Below are positions 42,296 to 50,478 of a DNA stretch of 64,000 nucleotides, one piece after another. Positions within the stretch are counted from its first letter, which is position 1; every line of letters starts with the position of its first letter. The notes beneath the pieces are model-generated. The model searched no databases, was not told the origin of the DNA, and saw nothing but the letters and a program-made list of their open reading frames with translations. Origin of the DNA: Ardenticatenaceae bacterium (GTDB lineage: Bacteria; Chloroflexota; Anaerolineae; Promineifilales; Promineifilaceae); the NCBI GenBank assembly GCA_020634565.1, contig JACKBN010000002.1:620001-684000 (forward strand), written 5' to 3'. Both the position numbers and the translations under genes were made by a program.

Positions 42296-43306
42296 TTAGT
42301 ATTGACGTTCGGGTAGCAGTTCGCTGGCGTTATCGGGATAGTAAATGCTTTCTTCTGATGGTACCCATTCTGGCAGTTCTTCGCCGTTGACGGCGCGGAG
42401 GGCCAGTTCATAAAATTGCGGGCCAAGCAGAGGATTACATTCAACGGTTACGTTCAGCTTGCCATCAATCATGGCTTCAAAAGCACCACGAACAGCGTCG
42501 ATGGAGACGATTTTGATGTCTACGCCAGGTTGCAGACCAAACTCTTCGATAGCCTGGATAGCGCCGATAGCCATGTCGTCATTGTGGGCATACAGACCAA
42601 CGATTTCGTCGCCGTAGTTCTTGAGGAAGGCTTCCATCACTTCTTTACCGCCAGCGCGGGTGAAATCACCAGATTGAGAGTCGATAATTTCAATGTTGTC
42701 GGCCAGTGCTTCACGGAAACCAGAGTAGCGGTCATTGGCAGGTGCGGAGCCTACGGTACCGACTAATTCAACAATTTTACCACCGTCTGGCAATAGGTTG
42801 TTCATTTCGTTACCGGCTTTGCGGCCTTCTTCAACGAAATCGGAGCCCAAGTAGGTGGCATACAGTTCGCGCGGCACGTCGGCGCGGCGGTCAACCATGA
42901 TCACGGGGATGCCAGCATCTTTGGCTTCTTGCAGAACTGTTTCCCAACCGGTCTCTACCACGGGGGAGAAGCCGATAACATCAACGCCTTCAGCGATGTA
43001 GGAACGAATGGCAGCAATCTGGTTTTCTTGTTTTTGCTGTGCATCAGAGAATTTGAGGTCAACGCCGAGTTGTTCGGCCGTTTCTTTGATGGAGGCGGTG
43101 TTGGCTGTGCGCCATTCACTTTCAGCGCCGATTTGGGCATACCCAACCACCAGGTTTTCCATGGTTTTTTCTTCTGCGGTTGATTCGGACGCGGCAGGGG
43201 CATCGGAGGCAGAGTCGTCTGAAGCGGGTTCATCTGAACCTGCATTACAGCTAATCAGTAAAAGCAACGCTATCATAATAGCAATAAGCGAACTTAGCTT
43301 TCTCAT
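42296..43306 (-). CDS. ytfQ: Galactofuranose-type sugar-binding lipoprotein (YtfQ)
   Basis: This 336-residue protein starts at the ATG at 43306, with AGGAG 7 nt before; an in-frame TTG two codons earlier is the alternative. The signal ends at lipobox LLISC. The mature part matches YtfQ closely: VGYAQIGAESEWR, QQKQENQIAAIRS, SPVVETGWE, SQSGDFTR and YAHNDDMAIGAIQAI. YtfQ binds galactofuranose and related sugars. The gene leads the transporter operon. A paralogue (43559) belongs to the adjacent regulatory operon. Confidence 0.92.
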   Translation of the reverse strand: MRKLSSLIAIMIALLLLISCNAGSDEPASDDSASDAPAASESTAEEKTMENLVVGYAQIGAESEWRTANTASIKETAEQLGVDLKFSDAQQKQENQIAAIRSYIAEGVDVIGFSPVVETGWETVLQEAKDAGIPVIMVDRRADVPRELYATYLGSDFVEEGRKAGNEMNNLLPDGGKIVELVGTVGSAPANDRYSGFREALADNIEIIDSQSGDFTRAGGKEVMEAFLKNYGDEIVGLYAHNDDMAIGAIQAIEEFGLQPGVDIKIVSIDAVRGAFEAMIDGKLNVTVECNPLLGPQFYELALRAVNGEELPEWVPSEESIYYPDNASELLPERQY

Positions 43307-43350
43307 TTTCAATCTCCTTCTTTATAGTGTGGAATTGGTCAACGGATAAG

Positions 43351-43379
43351 GTTTCATTTTGCCCGGGATAAAATGAAAC
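43351..43379 (-). promoter_or_regulatory. Perfect 10-bp dyad in the ytfQ leader (operator candidate)
   Basis: GTTTCATTTT (43351-43360) and AAAATGAAAC (43370-43379) flank 9 nt. The dyad lies 45 bp before the ytfQ start and just downstream of the predicted promoter at 43391-43420. A regulator binding here would block or modulate the transporter operon. Confidence 0.6.
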
Positions 43380-43390
43380 ATGATGCACGC

Positions 43391-43420
43391 ATTTTACCGG
43401 TCAAAATGGCCAATACTCAA
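43391..43420 (-). promoter_or_regulatory. Predicted promoter of the ytfQRT-yjfF operon
   Basis: On the minus strand TTGAGT (plus 43415-43420) and TAAAAT (plus 43391-43396) are separated by 18 nt, a sigma-70-like arrangement. The predicted start near 43384 falls at the edge of the dyad at 43351-43379. The remaining 43421-43558 contains one ACGGCCGT and no gene. Confidence 0.5.
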
Positions 43421-43558
43421 TGGATTTTTTTAGGCACTTTTTACAGAAAGGGCTTGAACTAGCGCACAATTAGTACTCTGGTACGGTAAACGTTAGATTT
43501 TATTCGATGGATGTAAGATTTCTTTGGATGATACGGCCGTTTCCCACCCCACCACGCC

Positions 43559-44563
43559 TTAATATTTCCGCGTCGGCAGCAGTTCCGCCGCGTTTTCGGG
43601 GAAAAACACTCTTTCTTCAGAAGGAATCCATTTGGGCACAGATTCCCCATTCACTACCTTCAGCGCCAGATCAAAAAATTGGGGGCCCAACAACGGATTA
43701 CACTCGATAGTGGCATTTAGCTTGCCGTCAATCATCGCTTGAAACGCGTCGCGAATGGCGTCAATCGACACAATTTTGATGTCTTCGCCCGGTTTTAAAC
43801 CGTAGGCTTCGATGGCACGAATGGCACCGATGGCCATGTCGTCATTATGGGCATAGACGGCATCAATTTCTGCACCATACTGCCGCAAAAAATCGCCCAT
43901 GACTTCTTCGCCCTTGGCCCGCGTAAAATCGCCAGACTCCGAGGCAATAATTTGCATTTCCGGATATTCAGCCAGCACTTCGCGGAAGCCAGCATACCGA
44001 TCAATGGCGGGCGCAGAACCAACTGTTCCCACTAGCTCTACAATATGGCCCTGACCTTCTAGCAAATCGGCCATCACTTTGGCGGCATTCCGCCCTTCTT
44101 CCACAAAGTCCGAACCTAAATAGGTTGCGTACAGCGCTTCATCCACATCGGCCCGCCGATCCACCAGAATAATGGGGATGCCCGCATCTTTGGCTTCCTG
44201 AAACACGGAGTCCCAACCGGTCTCGACGACGGGCGAAACGCCAATCACATCTACCTGCTGGGCAATAAAGGTGCGAATCGCTTTGATTTGATTTTCCTGC
44301 TTTTGCTGACCATCTGAGAAGATTAACGCCACCCCTAGATTTTCAGCTTCTTCTTTGATGGAGGCGGTGTTGCTGGTGCGCCATTCGCTCTCAGCGCCAA
44401 TTTGGGAGTAGCCAACGACCAGTTCTTCATAGGTGATGATGTTGTCTTCTGTTTCGGGGATGTTGGTGGGGGATACGGCCGTATCATCCCCACTATCCGC
44501 CGCACAAGCCGCTAAAAAAATAACCGCGAAAAAAGTGCCCAACCACGCAAGTACCTTATTCAT
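43559..44563 (-). CDS. Second YtfQ-like sugar-binding lipoprotein, linked to sensor kinase
   Basis: This 334-residue lipoprotein (lipobox FLAAC) is collinear with the YtfQ at 42296. It shares VGYSQIGAESEWRTSNTASIKE, DGQQKQENQIKAIR, SPVVETGWDS and YAHNDDMAIGAIRAIEA. Its start overlaps the kinase stop by 8 nt, so it belongs to the regulator-kinase operon rather than the transporter operon. This arrangement resembles sugar-binding proteins that present ligand to a LytS/YesM-type kinase (for example XylFII-LytS). The likely role is sensing, with transport as a second possibility. Confidence 0.88.
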   Translation of the reverse strand: MNKVLAWLGTFFAVIFLAACAADSGDDTAVSPTNIPETEDNIITYEELVVGYSQIGAESEWRTSNTASIKEEAENLGVALIFSDGQQKQENQIKAIRTFIAQQVDVIGVSPVVETGWDSVFQEAKDAGIPIILVDRRADVDEALYATYLGSDFVEEGRNAAKVMADLLEGQGHIVELVGTVGSAPAIDRYAGFREVLAEYPEMQIIASESGDFTRAKGEEVMGDFLRQYGAEIDAVYAHNDDMAIGAIRAIEAYGLKPGEDIKIVSIDAIRDAFQAMIDGKLNATIECNPLLGPQFFDLALKVVNGESVPKWIPSEERVFFPENAAELLPTRKY

Positions 44564-46091
44564 GGCCTTGTGTTCCCTCTGGCATCACCGCATGCTGTCG
44601 CGGTATGGTAATAGACACCTGTGTGCCACCCAGATAATGACTCTGTATAGATAGGCCATACGAACGGCCGTAATAAAGCTGAATGCGTTTGTTCACATTT
44701 GCCAGACCAAACCCACCCTCTTCATCCACAGAAACTTCACCCAAATCTTGCGCCAGCAGCTCCTCAATTTGGGCCAATTTGTACGGTGTAAATCCGACCC
44801 CATCATCCTGCACCACCAACGACACCTCATTCTCACCCACTTGTTTAGCCTGAATCACAATGGTGCCACCATTGCGCTTGGTTTTAATGCCATGATACAA
44901 GGCATTTTCCACCAGCGGTTGCAACGTCAATTTCAAGATAGTGCAGTCCAGCAGCGCTTCATCTACTTCTATACGAAAATCCAAAATGTCACGATAGCGC
45001 ATTCGTTGAATCGTCAGGTAGCTGCTCACATGCTCAATCTCTTGCCGCAAAGGAATCCAATCCTTCCCCTTGCTCAGCGCAATTCTAAAGAAGCTGGATA
45101 GCGCTTTAACAATCTCAATAACCTGCACCGTTTTGCTAGATTCCGCCAGCCAAACAATAGTATCCAGCGTGTTGTACAAAAAGTGAGGGTTAATTTGGGC
45201 TTGCAGCACTTTCAGTTCCGCTTTTTTCAGATTTTCCTGCTCGCGGATTTTGGCATTCAGCAATTCCCGAATACGGCCGATCATAATATTGAAGCTAATG
45301 CCCAACTCGGTAATTTCATCCACATTGTGCGTGGTCATCAGCGCCTGCAAATCTTCCCCGGTAATGGTTGTGGTCACATCGTGTAATTTTTTGATGGGAA
45401 TATAAATACTGGCAGAAATAATCCAGGCCGCCAAAATAGAAAAGCCAATGACCCCCGGAAGCAGCACCATGTACCAAATAGAAAGACGCGTGAAGCGGGC
45501 CTGATTCTCCTTGTAGCGCTGTTCAGCCTGATTAACCTCAAACAACATGTAATCCTGCACACTTGCCTCAACCACTTCCGACACGCCGCGAATATCTTCG
45601 AGCACCTGCTCATTCTCGGCCACGCGGCTGCCCGCTTCAATTTGCTGGCCCATCTTGTCGATGTAATGAACCAGGGTATTCATCGTTCGGTGAATCACTT
45701 CGAGCTTAATTCTGGATTTGTCCGATTCGGCCGTGGCCATCATCGTTTCAATTTGAGCATTCACCTGGTCAATAATTTCGTACTGCTGCCCCTCGGAAAA
45801 TTCTGTTTTGCCAGCAACAATGTTCCACATTTCGGTGTCAATGGAGGGCTTGATATACCCGTTGATGCTGTTGGCGGTAGTAATGTTGGTAATGATGACA
45901 TCGTATTGACGGTTAAAACGCAGTACTTCCATGATCAACACAACATTCACGGCGGAAAGCAACAAAATCACGGTAAAAAAGGAGAGCAATATTTTGTTGC
46001 GCAGCGAAAAGCGAATACTGGCAAACAGGTTTATAAACCTCTCCATGTAGCGAGGTGTTGGCTTGCTGGCAATTATTTGGGCATTCATCAT
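44556..46091 (-). CDS. YesM/LytS-type sensor histidine kinase
   Basis: This 511-residue protein (the second ATG at 46088 is an alternative) has one N-terminal helix (about 33-55) and an exported helical sensor of about 150 residues. A second helix (about 208-230) and a HAMP linker follow. The His_kinase domain with QINPHFLYNTLDT (phospho-His) and a HATPase domain (LVENALYHG, DDGVGF, GFGLANVNKR) complete it. It should detect sugar, probably through the binding protein encoded downstream, and phosphorylate the AraC-type regulator encoded 24 nt upstream. Confidence 0.92.
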   Translation of the reverse strand: MMNAQIIASKPTPRYMERFINLFASIRFSLRNKILLSFFTVILLLSAVNVVLIMEVLRFNRQYDVIITNITTANSINGYIKPSIDTEMWNIVAGKTEFSEGQQYEIIDQVNAQIETMMATAESDKSRIKLEVIHRTMNTLVHYIDKMGQQIEAGSRVAENEQVLEDIRGVSEVVEASVQDYMLFEVNQAEQRYKENQARFTRLSIWYMVLLPGVIGFSILAAWIISASIYIPIKKLHDVTTTITGEDLQALMTTHNVDEITELGISFNIMIGRIRELLNAKIREQENLKKAELKVLQAQINPHFLYNTLDTIVWLAESSKTVQVIEIVKALSSFFRIALSKGKDWIPLRQEIEHVSSYLTIQRMRYRDILDFRIEVDEALLDCTILKLTLQPLVENALYHGIKTKRNGGTIVIQAKQVGENEVSLVVQDDGVGFTPYKLAQIEELLAQDLGEVSVDEEGGFGLANVNKRIQLYYGRSYGLSIQSHYLGGTQVSITIPRQHAVMPEGTQGHE

Positions 46092-46115
46092 GCTGCCTCT
46101 CTGGCAAATTTTGGG

Positions 46116-47690
46116 CTATGTCTGGGGCAATTGGCGGAATTGCTGTGGAGGTAGACCCGTGTTTTTGCGGAAAACATAGCTGAAATAGTGGGGATCGCTG
46201 TAACCGCTCTGATAAGCAACCTCAGAGCATTTCATATTCGTCGTGCGCAGCAGTTCTTTGGCCCGCTCAATTCTGATGCGGGTCAGATAATCCTTGAACG
46301 ATTCGCCGGTCTCGCGGCCAAACACGACGCTGAAATGGCTGGGACTCAGATTAACCGTCGCCGCCACTTCATTGAGCAATAAATTCGGATCGGTGTAGTT
46401 GGCATCAATAAAATCTTTGGCCTGAAAAATGAGCTTGCTCTTCTCGTACTGCACCTGTTCGTTTCTAAACATCAAGGCGTGGCCAAAGAGCTGGCGCAGC
46501 GCTTCACGCATGCTTTCAATCGTGTCAATTTGCTCAAGAAACGGTTCGATCTTATCCATCTCTGGAATGATTTGGTGCGCATCACCATCCAAACTGGTGA
46601 TGAACTGCGCCGCCGTCAAAATGAGGTCCACAAAAAAGTAATCCTTGAGCAAGGTGGATTGCAGCGCAATTTCGCCCGGCGCTTGCAAATTTTCGGCGAA
46701 GAAGGCGTCAAACTGCTCGATGAGGCCGCTTTTGAGATATTGCTCCACAATAGCGGCTTCAATTTTTACGCTGTCGATTTGTTGGCTGATTTTTGGGGTA
46801 GCGGGTGGTGGTGTTTGATTTACGGCCGTTACCGCCCCCGCAAACGAAAGTGAAATATCGGTCAAACGCTGCTGCACCTCCCCCACACCCACAGAGACCC
46901 GACAATCCATCTCTTGCTGCAAGTCCTGCTGAATGAGGTTGGCTAAAAACAGGCCATCTTGCTTCAATCCCTCAGGGTCATCCCCGCTCATAATCAGCAA
47001 CAGTTCTTCGACACTTTTCTGGGTAAAAAAGGTGCCAGGATGCATCTCCACCAAATCACGCACCAGCTGTGGAATTTTTTGATACTGGGCAAAATCGGTG
47101 TGCCCGTTGCCCAGCTGCACCTGAACCTTAATGAGCAGCACCAAATATTGCTGGGCAATAATATCCAGCCCAATTTGGCGACATTGGGCAATCGCCTCGC
47201 TGGAAGAAACACCACCGCTCACCAGTTGCAGCAGCAGCCGCTCCTTGCGCAGCGTGAGGTTGTCTTTAATTTGGCTTTGCAGCTGCTTGAGGTTTTCCCG
47301 CTCTTCCCCTTCCTTATCTAGCACCGTAGCAACCGAGCGCAGCGCATTTTGGATGGCGTCGGCATTAATTGGCTTGAGCAGATATTCAGCCACTCCCAGC
47401 TTAATTGCCGACTGGGCATACTCAAACTCGTCATGCCCGCTGAGAATGACAATTTTCACCCAGGGCATTTGCTCACGGACAACTTTGCTCAACTGCAAGC
47501 CATCCATAAACGGCATTTTTATATCGGTGATGAGGACATCTGGTTGGGTTTTCTCAATGAGAGGCAGCGCAATTTCACCATCTGGCGCTTCGCCGCAAAA
47601 TTCAAAGCCTGCCGCTTGCCAGTCTACATTGTCTCGAATGCCTTCCCGAGCTACGATCTCGTCTTCGACAAGAAAAACTCTGTACGACAT
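46116..47690 (-). CDS. AraC-type response regulator (YesN family)
   Basis: This 524-residue protein starts at the ATG at 47690, with GGAGAGGAGAG directly before. The receiver domain has D10/E11, phospho-acceptor D56 in VLITDIKMP and K in EYLLKP. A long middle region (about 130-410) of unknown fold is followed by two AraC helix-turn-helix units (LNEVAATVNLSPSHFSVVF and CSEVAYQSGYSDPHYFSYVF). It is the likely activator of the sugar transporter operon. Its own promoter region includes the inverted repeat at 47795-47849. Confidence 0.93.
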   Translation of the reverse strand: MSYRVFLVEDEIVAREGIRDNVDWQAAGFEFCGEAPDGEIALPLIEKTQPDVLITDIKMPFMDGLQLSKVVREQMPWVKIVILSGHDEFEYAQSAIKLGVAEYLLKPINADAIQNALRSVATVLDKEGEERENLKQLQSQIKDNLTLRKERLLLQLVSGGVSSSEAIAQCRQIGLDIIAQQYLVLLIKVQVQLGNGHTDFAQYQKIPQLVRDLVEMHPGTFFTQKSVEELLLIMSGDDPEGLKQDGLFLANLIQQDLQQEMDCRVSVGVGEVQQRLTDISLSFAGAVTAVNQTPPPATPKISQQIDSVKIEAAIVEQYLKSGLIEQFDAFFAENLQAPGEIALQSTLLKDYFFVDLILTAAQFITSLDGDAHQIIPEMDKIEPFLEQIDTIESMREALRQLFGHALMFRNEQVQYEKSKLIFQAKDFIDANYTDPNLLLNEVAATVNLSPSHFSVVFGRETGESFKDYLTRIRIERAKELLRTTNMKCSEVAYQSGYSDPHYFSYVFRKNTGLPPQQFRQLPQT

Positions 47691-48081
47691 CTCTCCTCTC
47701 CTTTGCTACAGCCAAGCCGGGCAGCTTGAGCCATTGTTTGGAAAACTTCTTCTCTATTTGGTACTGTCGCGCACTATTTATTCTGGTGGTATGTGGAGAA
47801 CAAAAAGTAACTTGAGATTAAATCACTTCGTTAGCTCTTTTTGTTCTCCTAAAAGTAATTTTCATTTACCTGATTGGCATTCAAAAATATTTGTCGAAAA
47901 TTACTTAACAAAAAGGCAGGGAAACGGCCGTTCCTCGCGGCGTGTTCTGGTTAACGGCCGTACCACCCACTTGCTTGGCTTTAATCCGGGCGAATGAGTG
48001 TCAACGGTAGGCAACTTAACTGCGGCTACGGCTCCCTTTACCAGACTCCACTGACGCTTCCCATGGATAACAAAGCCTGTT

Positions 48082-48095
48082 TGTTAACGTTAACA
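48082..48095. promoter_or_regulatory. LacI-family-like operator TGTTAACGTTAACA
   Basis: A perfect 14-bp palindrome with the central CG typical of LacI/GalR operators. The 12-bp core recurs 155 bp away at 48238-48249, a spacing that would suit looping. No LacI-family gene lies in the window. Confidence 0.6.
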
Positions 48096-48236
48096 AAAAT
48101 CAGTTTAACATACCCCATTTTCACTGTCAATTTTGCCACAACCCGCCAGCCATACAAACAAAATTTTCAAAAATCGATCGCCATGTTTCAAAAATCCATT
48201 GTCCGGCTAACCAAAATTATCTGATTTTGGCCAGGT

Positions 48237-48250
48237 CGTTAACGTTAACA
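48237..48250. promoter_or_regulatory. Second GTTAACGTTAAC palindrome
   Basis: The core at 48238-48249 is identical to that of the site at 48083-48094. It lies 38 bp upstream of the predicted -10 element of the FAD enzyme gene, so it would overlap or sit next to the -35 region. Confidence 0.6.
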
Positions 48251-48284
48251 GCGGGACGCTCCAGCCACTCTACCCACCAAGCTG

Positions 48285-48300
48285 TGCTAAAATTGGCGCA
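48285..48300 (+). promoter_or_regulatory. Extended -10 promoter giving a leaderless start
   Basis: TGC-TAAAAT (48285-48293) is an extended -10 element. It ends 6 nt before the ATG at 48300, so transcription should begin at the A of the start codon. No ribosome site precedes the ATG, in agreement with a leaderless message. Confidence 0.6.
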
Positions 48301-49298
48301 TGGCAAATAAAGTGGATGTACTCATTGTAGGCGCAGGATTGGCTGGGCTGCTGGCCGCAACCCAACTGCAAGAAGCGGGAAAGTCGGTGCTGGTGGTAGA
48401 AAAAGCGCGGGGCGTCGGTGGCAGATTAGCTACCTGGCGGCTTGGCCCGGGGCGTGGGGATTACGGCGCACAATTTTTCACCGTGCGTAAACCCGGTTTC
48501 CAAAAGTTCGTCGATGCGTGGCAGCAAGCCGGGCTGGTGTTTGAATGGGCACGCGGCTGGGCGGCTGGCTCGGCCGTGGACACGCCGTTGGATGATGGCC
48601 ATCCGCGCTATGCGGTGACAGGTGGCATGACGGCCGTTGCCAAACAGTTGGCCCAATCCCTCACTCTGCACAACCAGACCCGCCTGCAAACCATTCGTCT
48701 GGCTGGGGATGGTTGGGACGTGCTGGCGGAAAACGGCCGTTCCTACCAAACTGATGCCCTCATCCTCACCCCACCCGTGCCACAGTCGCTGGCACTGCTC
48801 AACGCCGGCCAAGTACCCCTAGCGGAAGCCGATCGCACCGCGCTGGAAAAAGTAGCTTACGCACCTTGCCTCTCTGGCCTGTTTTGGGTTGAAGGAGAGG
48901 TAGCGGTGCCATCACCTGGAGCCGTGCAGCAACCAGAGGCGCGCATCAGCTGGATTGCTGACAATCAACAAAAGGGGATTTCACCGGAAGCCACCATCAT
49001 AACGGCGCATGCCAACCCGGAATTGAGCAAAATTTGGTATGAAGCCCCGAAGGGTGAATTGGTCGGTTTGTTTATGGGGGAATTACGGCCGTTTCTCGGC
49101 AAAAACTGCACCGTCAAAGAACATCACATCCACAAATGGCGTTACGCGCTGCCGACGGCGCTACATCCAGAACGCACGCTGCTGGCCGCAGGCTTGCCCT
49201 CGCTTGCCTTCGCCGGCGATGCTTTCAATGGCCCTCGCGTGGAAGGCGCCGCCCTCTCTGGCCTCGCCGCCGCCGCTGCCTTGCTCAAAGCCATCTAA
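48300..49298 (+). CDS. Renalase-like FAD-dependent oxidoreductase
   Basis: This 332-residue protein begins with a dinucleotide-binding motif VLIVGAGLAGLLAA and has the second FAD motif EKARGVGGRLATWR. The segment YGAQFFTVR and the C-terminal FAGDAF with GPRVEGAALSGLAAA are typical of renalase/amine-oxidase-type flavoproteins that oxidise dihydropyridines or similar substrates. The substrate here is unknown. It is monocistronic, with a leaderless promoter and two LacI-like palindromes upstream. Confidence 0.85.
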   Translation: MANKVDVLIVGAGLAGLLAATQLQEAGKSVLVVEKARGVGGRLATWRLGPGRGDYGAQFFTVRKPGFQKFVDAWQQAGLVFEWARGWAAGSAVDTPLDDGHPRYAVTGGMTAVAKQLAQSLTLHNQTRLQTIRLAGDGWDVLAENGRSYQTDALILTPPVPQSLALLNAGQVPLAEADRTALEKVAYAPCLSGLFWVEGEVAVPSPGAVQQPEARISWIADNQQKGISPEATIITAHANPELSKIWYEAPKGELVGLFMGELRPFLGKNCTVKEHHIHKWRYALPTALHPERTLLAAGLPSLAFAGDAFNGPRVEGAALSGLAAAAALLKAI

Positions 49299-49310
49299 TC
49301 GCTGAGACAA

Positions 49311-49362
49311 ACGCGGATGAACGCAGCTCAATATAATCAGCGTTATCTGCGTTCATCCGCGT
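49311..49362. terminator. 16-bp inverted repeat between convergent genes
   Basis: ACGCGGATGAACGCAG (49311-49326) pairs perfectly with 49347-49362 across 20 nt. It lies between the FAD enzyme (ends 49298, plus) and mrpG (ends 49378, minus). Similar ATCTGCG-rich repeats occur at 58550-58583 and 4385-4430. It is a likely bidirectional transcript end or a dispersed repeat. Confidence 0.65.
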
Positions 49363-49377
49363 GCCATTCAAAAAAGA

Positions 49378-49749
49378 TCAACTTTCGGGAACAACTTCCG
49401 CACCGTGCAGGACGTGGGCGGGCTCGTCGTAGCGCCCTTTGAGTTCATCCAGTTCGGTACCTTCCCACAATGGCACGCCGTTGGTGTAGGCGGCTCGGCC
49501 AATCATGTGCGCCGACACGGGTGCAGTGAGCAACACAAAAATAATCGTCGCAATTGCCCGGCTGGCGATACCCAATTCGCCAAAAAAGAGAACTGTCCCC
49601 AACAAAATCAGCCCCAGCCCTAACGTGGACGCCTTGGTGGCGGCAGACATGCGCAGGTACAAATCCGGCATCCGCAGCAAGCCAATCCCGGCAATGAGAA
49701 TAAGAAATACGCCAAAAAGCATCAAAATCGTGCCAATAATTTGTGCCAT
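49378..49749 (-). CDS. mrpG: Na+(K+)/H+ antiporter subunit MrpG
   Basis: This 123-residue protein has three helices and the MnhG/PhaG pattern (IGTILMLFGVFLILIAGIGLLRMPDLYLRMSAATKA). It is the last gene of a seven-gene mrp operon. It starts 4 nt after the mrpF stop. It is required for assembly of the multi-subunit antiporter in the inner membrane. The C-terminal tail (GTELDELKGRYDEPAH) is cytoplasmic or variable. Confidence 0.93.
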   Translation of the reverse strand: MAQIIGTILMLFGVFLILIAGIGLLRMPDLYLRMSAATKASTLGLGLILLGTVLFFGELGIASRAIATIIFVLLTAPVSAHMIGRAAYTNGVPLWEGTELDELKGRYDEPAHVLHGAEVVPES

Positions 49750-49753
49750 TTTG

Positions 49754-50014
49754 TTACTCCATCAAATCCACGTAGTAGGCAAAGGCAATCGTGCCCAAAA
49801 ATGAGATGAGGGCCAGCACGGTGGCCACGTCCATAATCAGCGGTTGGTCCATAATCATGGCGTAAACGGCCGTTACCGCAATCCCCACCGTCGTTAACAA
49901 ATCCAGCGCCACCACCCGGTCCGGCAAGCTTGGCCCCAGGCGCAAGCGCCAAAACGAGAAGCCGACCGTCACCATCAGCAGCGTCAGGGCAAAAAAACCA
50001 ATCCACTCATTCAT
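49754..50014 (-). CDS. mrpF: Na+(K+)/H+ antiporter subunit MrpF
   Basis: This 86-residue protein has three hydrophobic helices and the MrpF signature RLGPSLPDRVVALDLLTT. Its start overlaps the mrpE stop (ATGA, 4 nt). It is a small structural subunit of the Mrp complex. Confidence 0.93.
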   Translation of the reverse strand: MNEWIGFFALTLLMVTVGFSFWRLRLGPSLPDRVVALDLLTTVGIAVTAVYAMIMDQPLIMDVATVLALISFLGTIAFAYYVDLME

Positions 50015-50478
50015 ATCGCCAGCTCCAAAATGCGCTTTTCAAACCCGTTCTTGATGCTCGCTCGGAACAGCTCCGCATCACCAACGTCCATCGCGTGTAC
50101 GTACATCGTGCTGCGATCGGTGGAGACGTCCAGCGTCAGCGTGCCCGGCGTCAGCGTAATCAGATTGCCCAGCATCGTAATCGCTGCTTCAGAGGTTACG
50201 GCCAGGGGGATGGCCACCACAGCAGGCCGCATCGCCATCTTGGGTGTAAGTACCACCACCACCACCCGCCAGCTAGAAATGACCAGTTCCTTCAAAAAGA
50301 AGCCGGTAAAAAAGAAGAGCAACCGCGCCCGACGAATATAGCGTACGGCCGTTTCCGAATGTTGGGTCAAGCGCAGCACCAGATAAGCCAGCACAAAGCC
50401 CACGGCAAAGTTGCTCGCCTCGTACTGCCCCGTCAGCGCCATCCAGGCGATGGCCAACAGCAAATTGAGTAACAGCAT
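50011..50478 (-). CDS. mrpE: Na+(K+)/H+ antiporter subunit MrpE
   Basis: This 155-residue protein has two or three N-terminal helices and a cytoplasmic C-terminal domain with TLTPGTLTLDVS, typical of MrpE. Its start overlaps the mrpD stop by 1 nt. It helps to assemble the complex and affects energetics, not ion translocation itself. Confidence 0.92.
   Translation of the reverse strand: MLLLNLLLAIAWMALTGQYEASNFAVGFVLAYLVLRLTQHSETAVRYIRRARLLFFFTGFFLKELVISSWRVVVVVLTPKMAMRPAVVAIPLAVTSEAAITMLGNLITLTPGTLTLDVSTDRSTMYVHAMDVGDAELFRASIKNGFEKRILELAI

Larger units (their letters stand above)
47691..48299. promoter_or_regulatory. Regulatory intergenic region with three dyads
   Basis: This 609-nt gap between divergent genes holds no convincing gene. 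A perfect 13-bp inverted repeat lies at 47795-47807/47837-47849, with the repeated word AAAAGTAA near 47804 and 47852. Two copies of ACGGCCGT lie near 47923 and 47955. Two palindromes GTTAACGTTAAC lie at 48083-48094 and 48238-48249. Candidates for control of the regulator operon (minus) and the FAD enzyme gene (plus). Confidence 0.6.
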
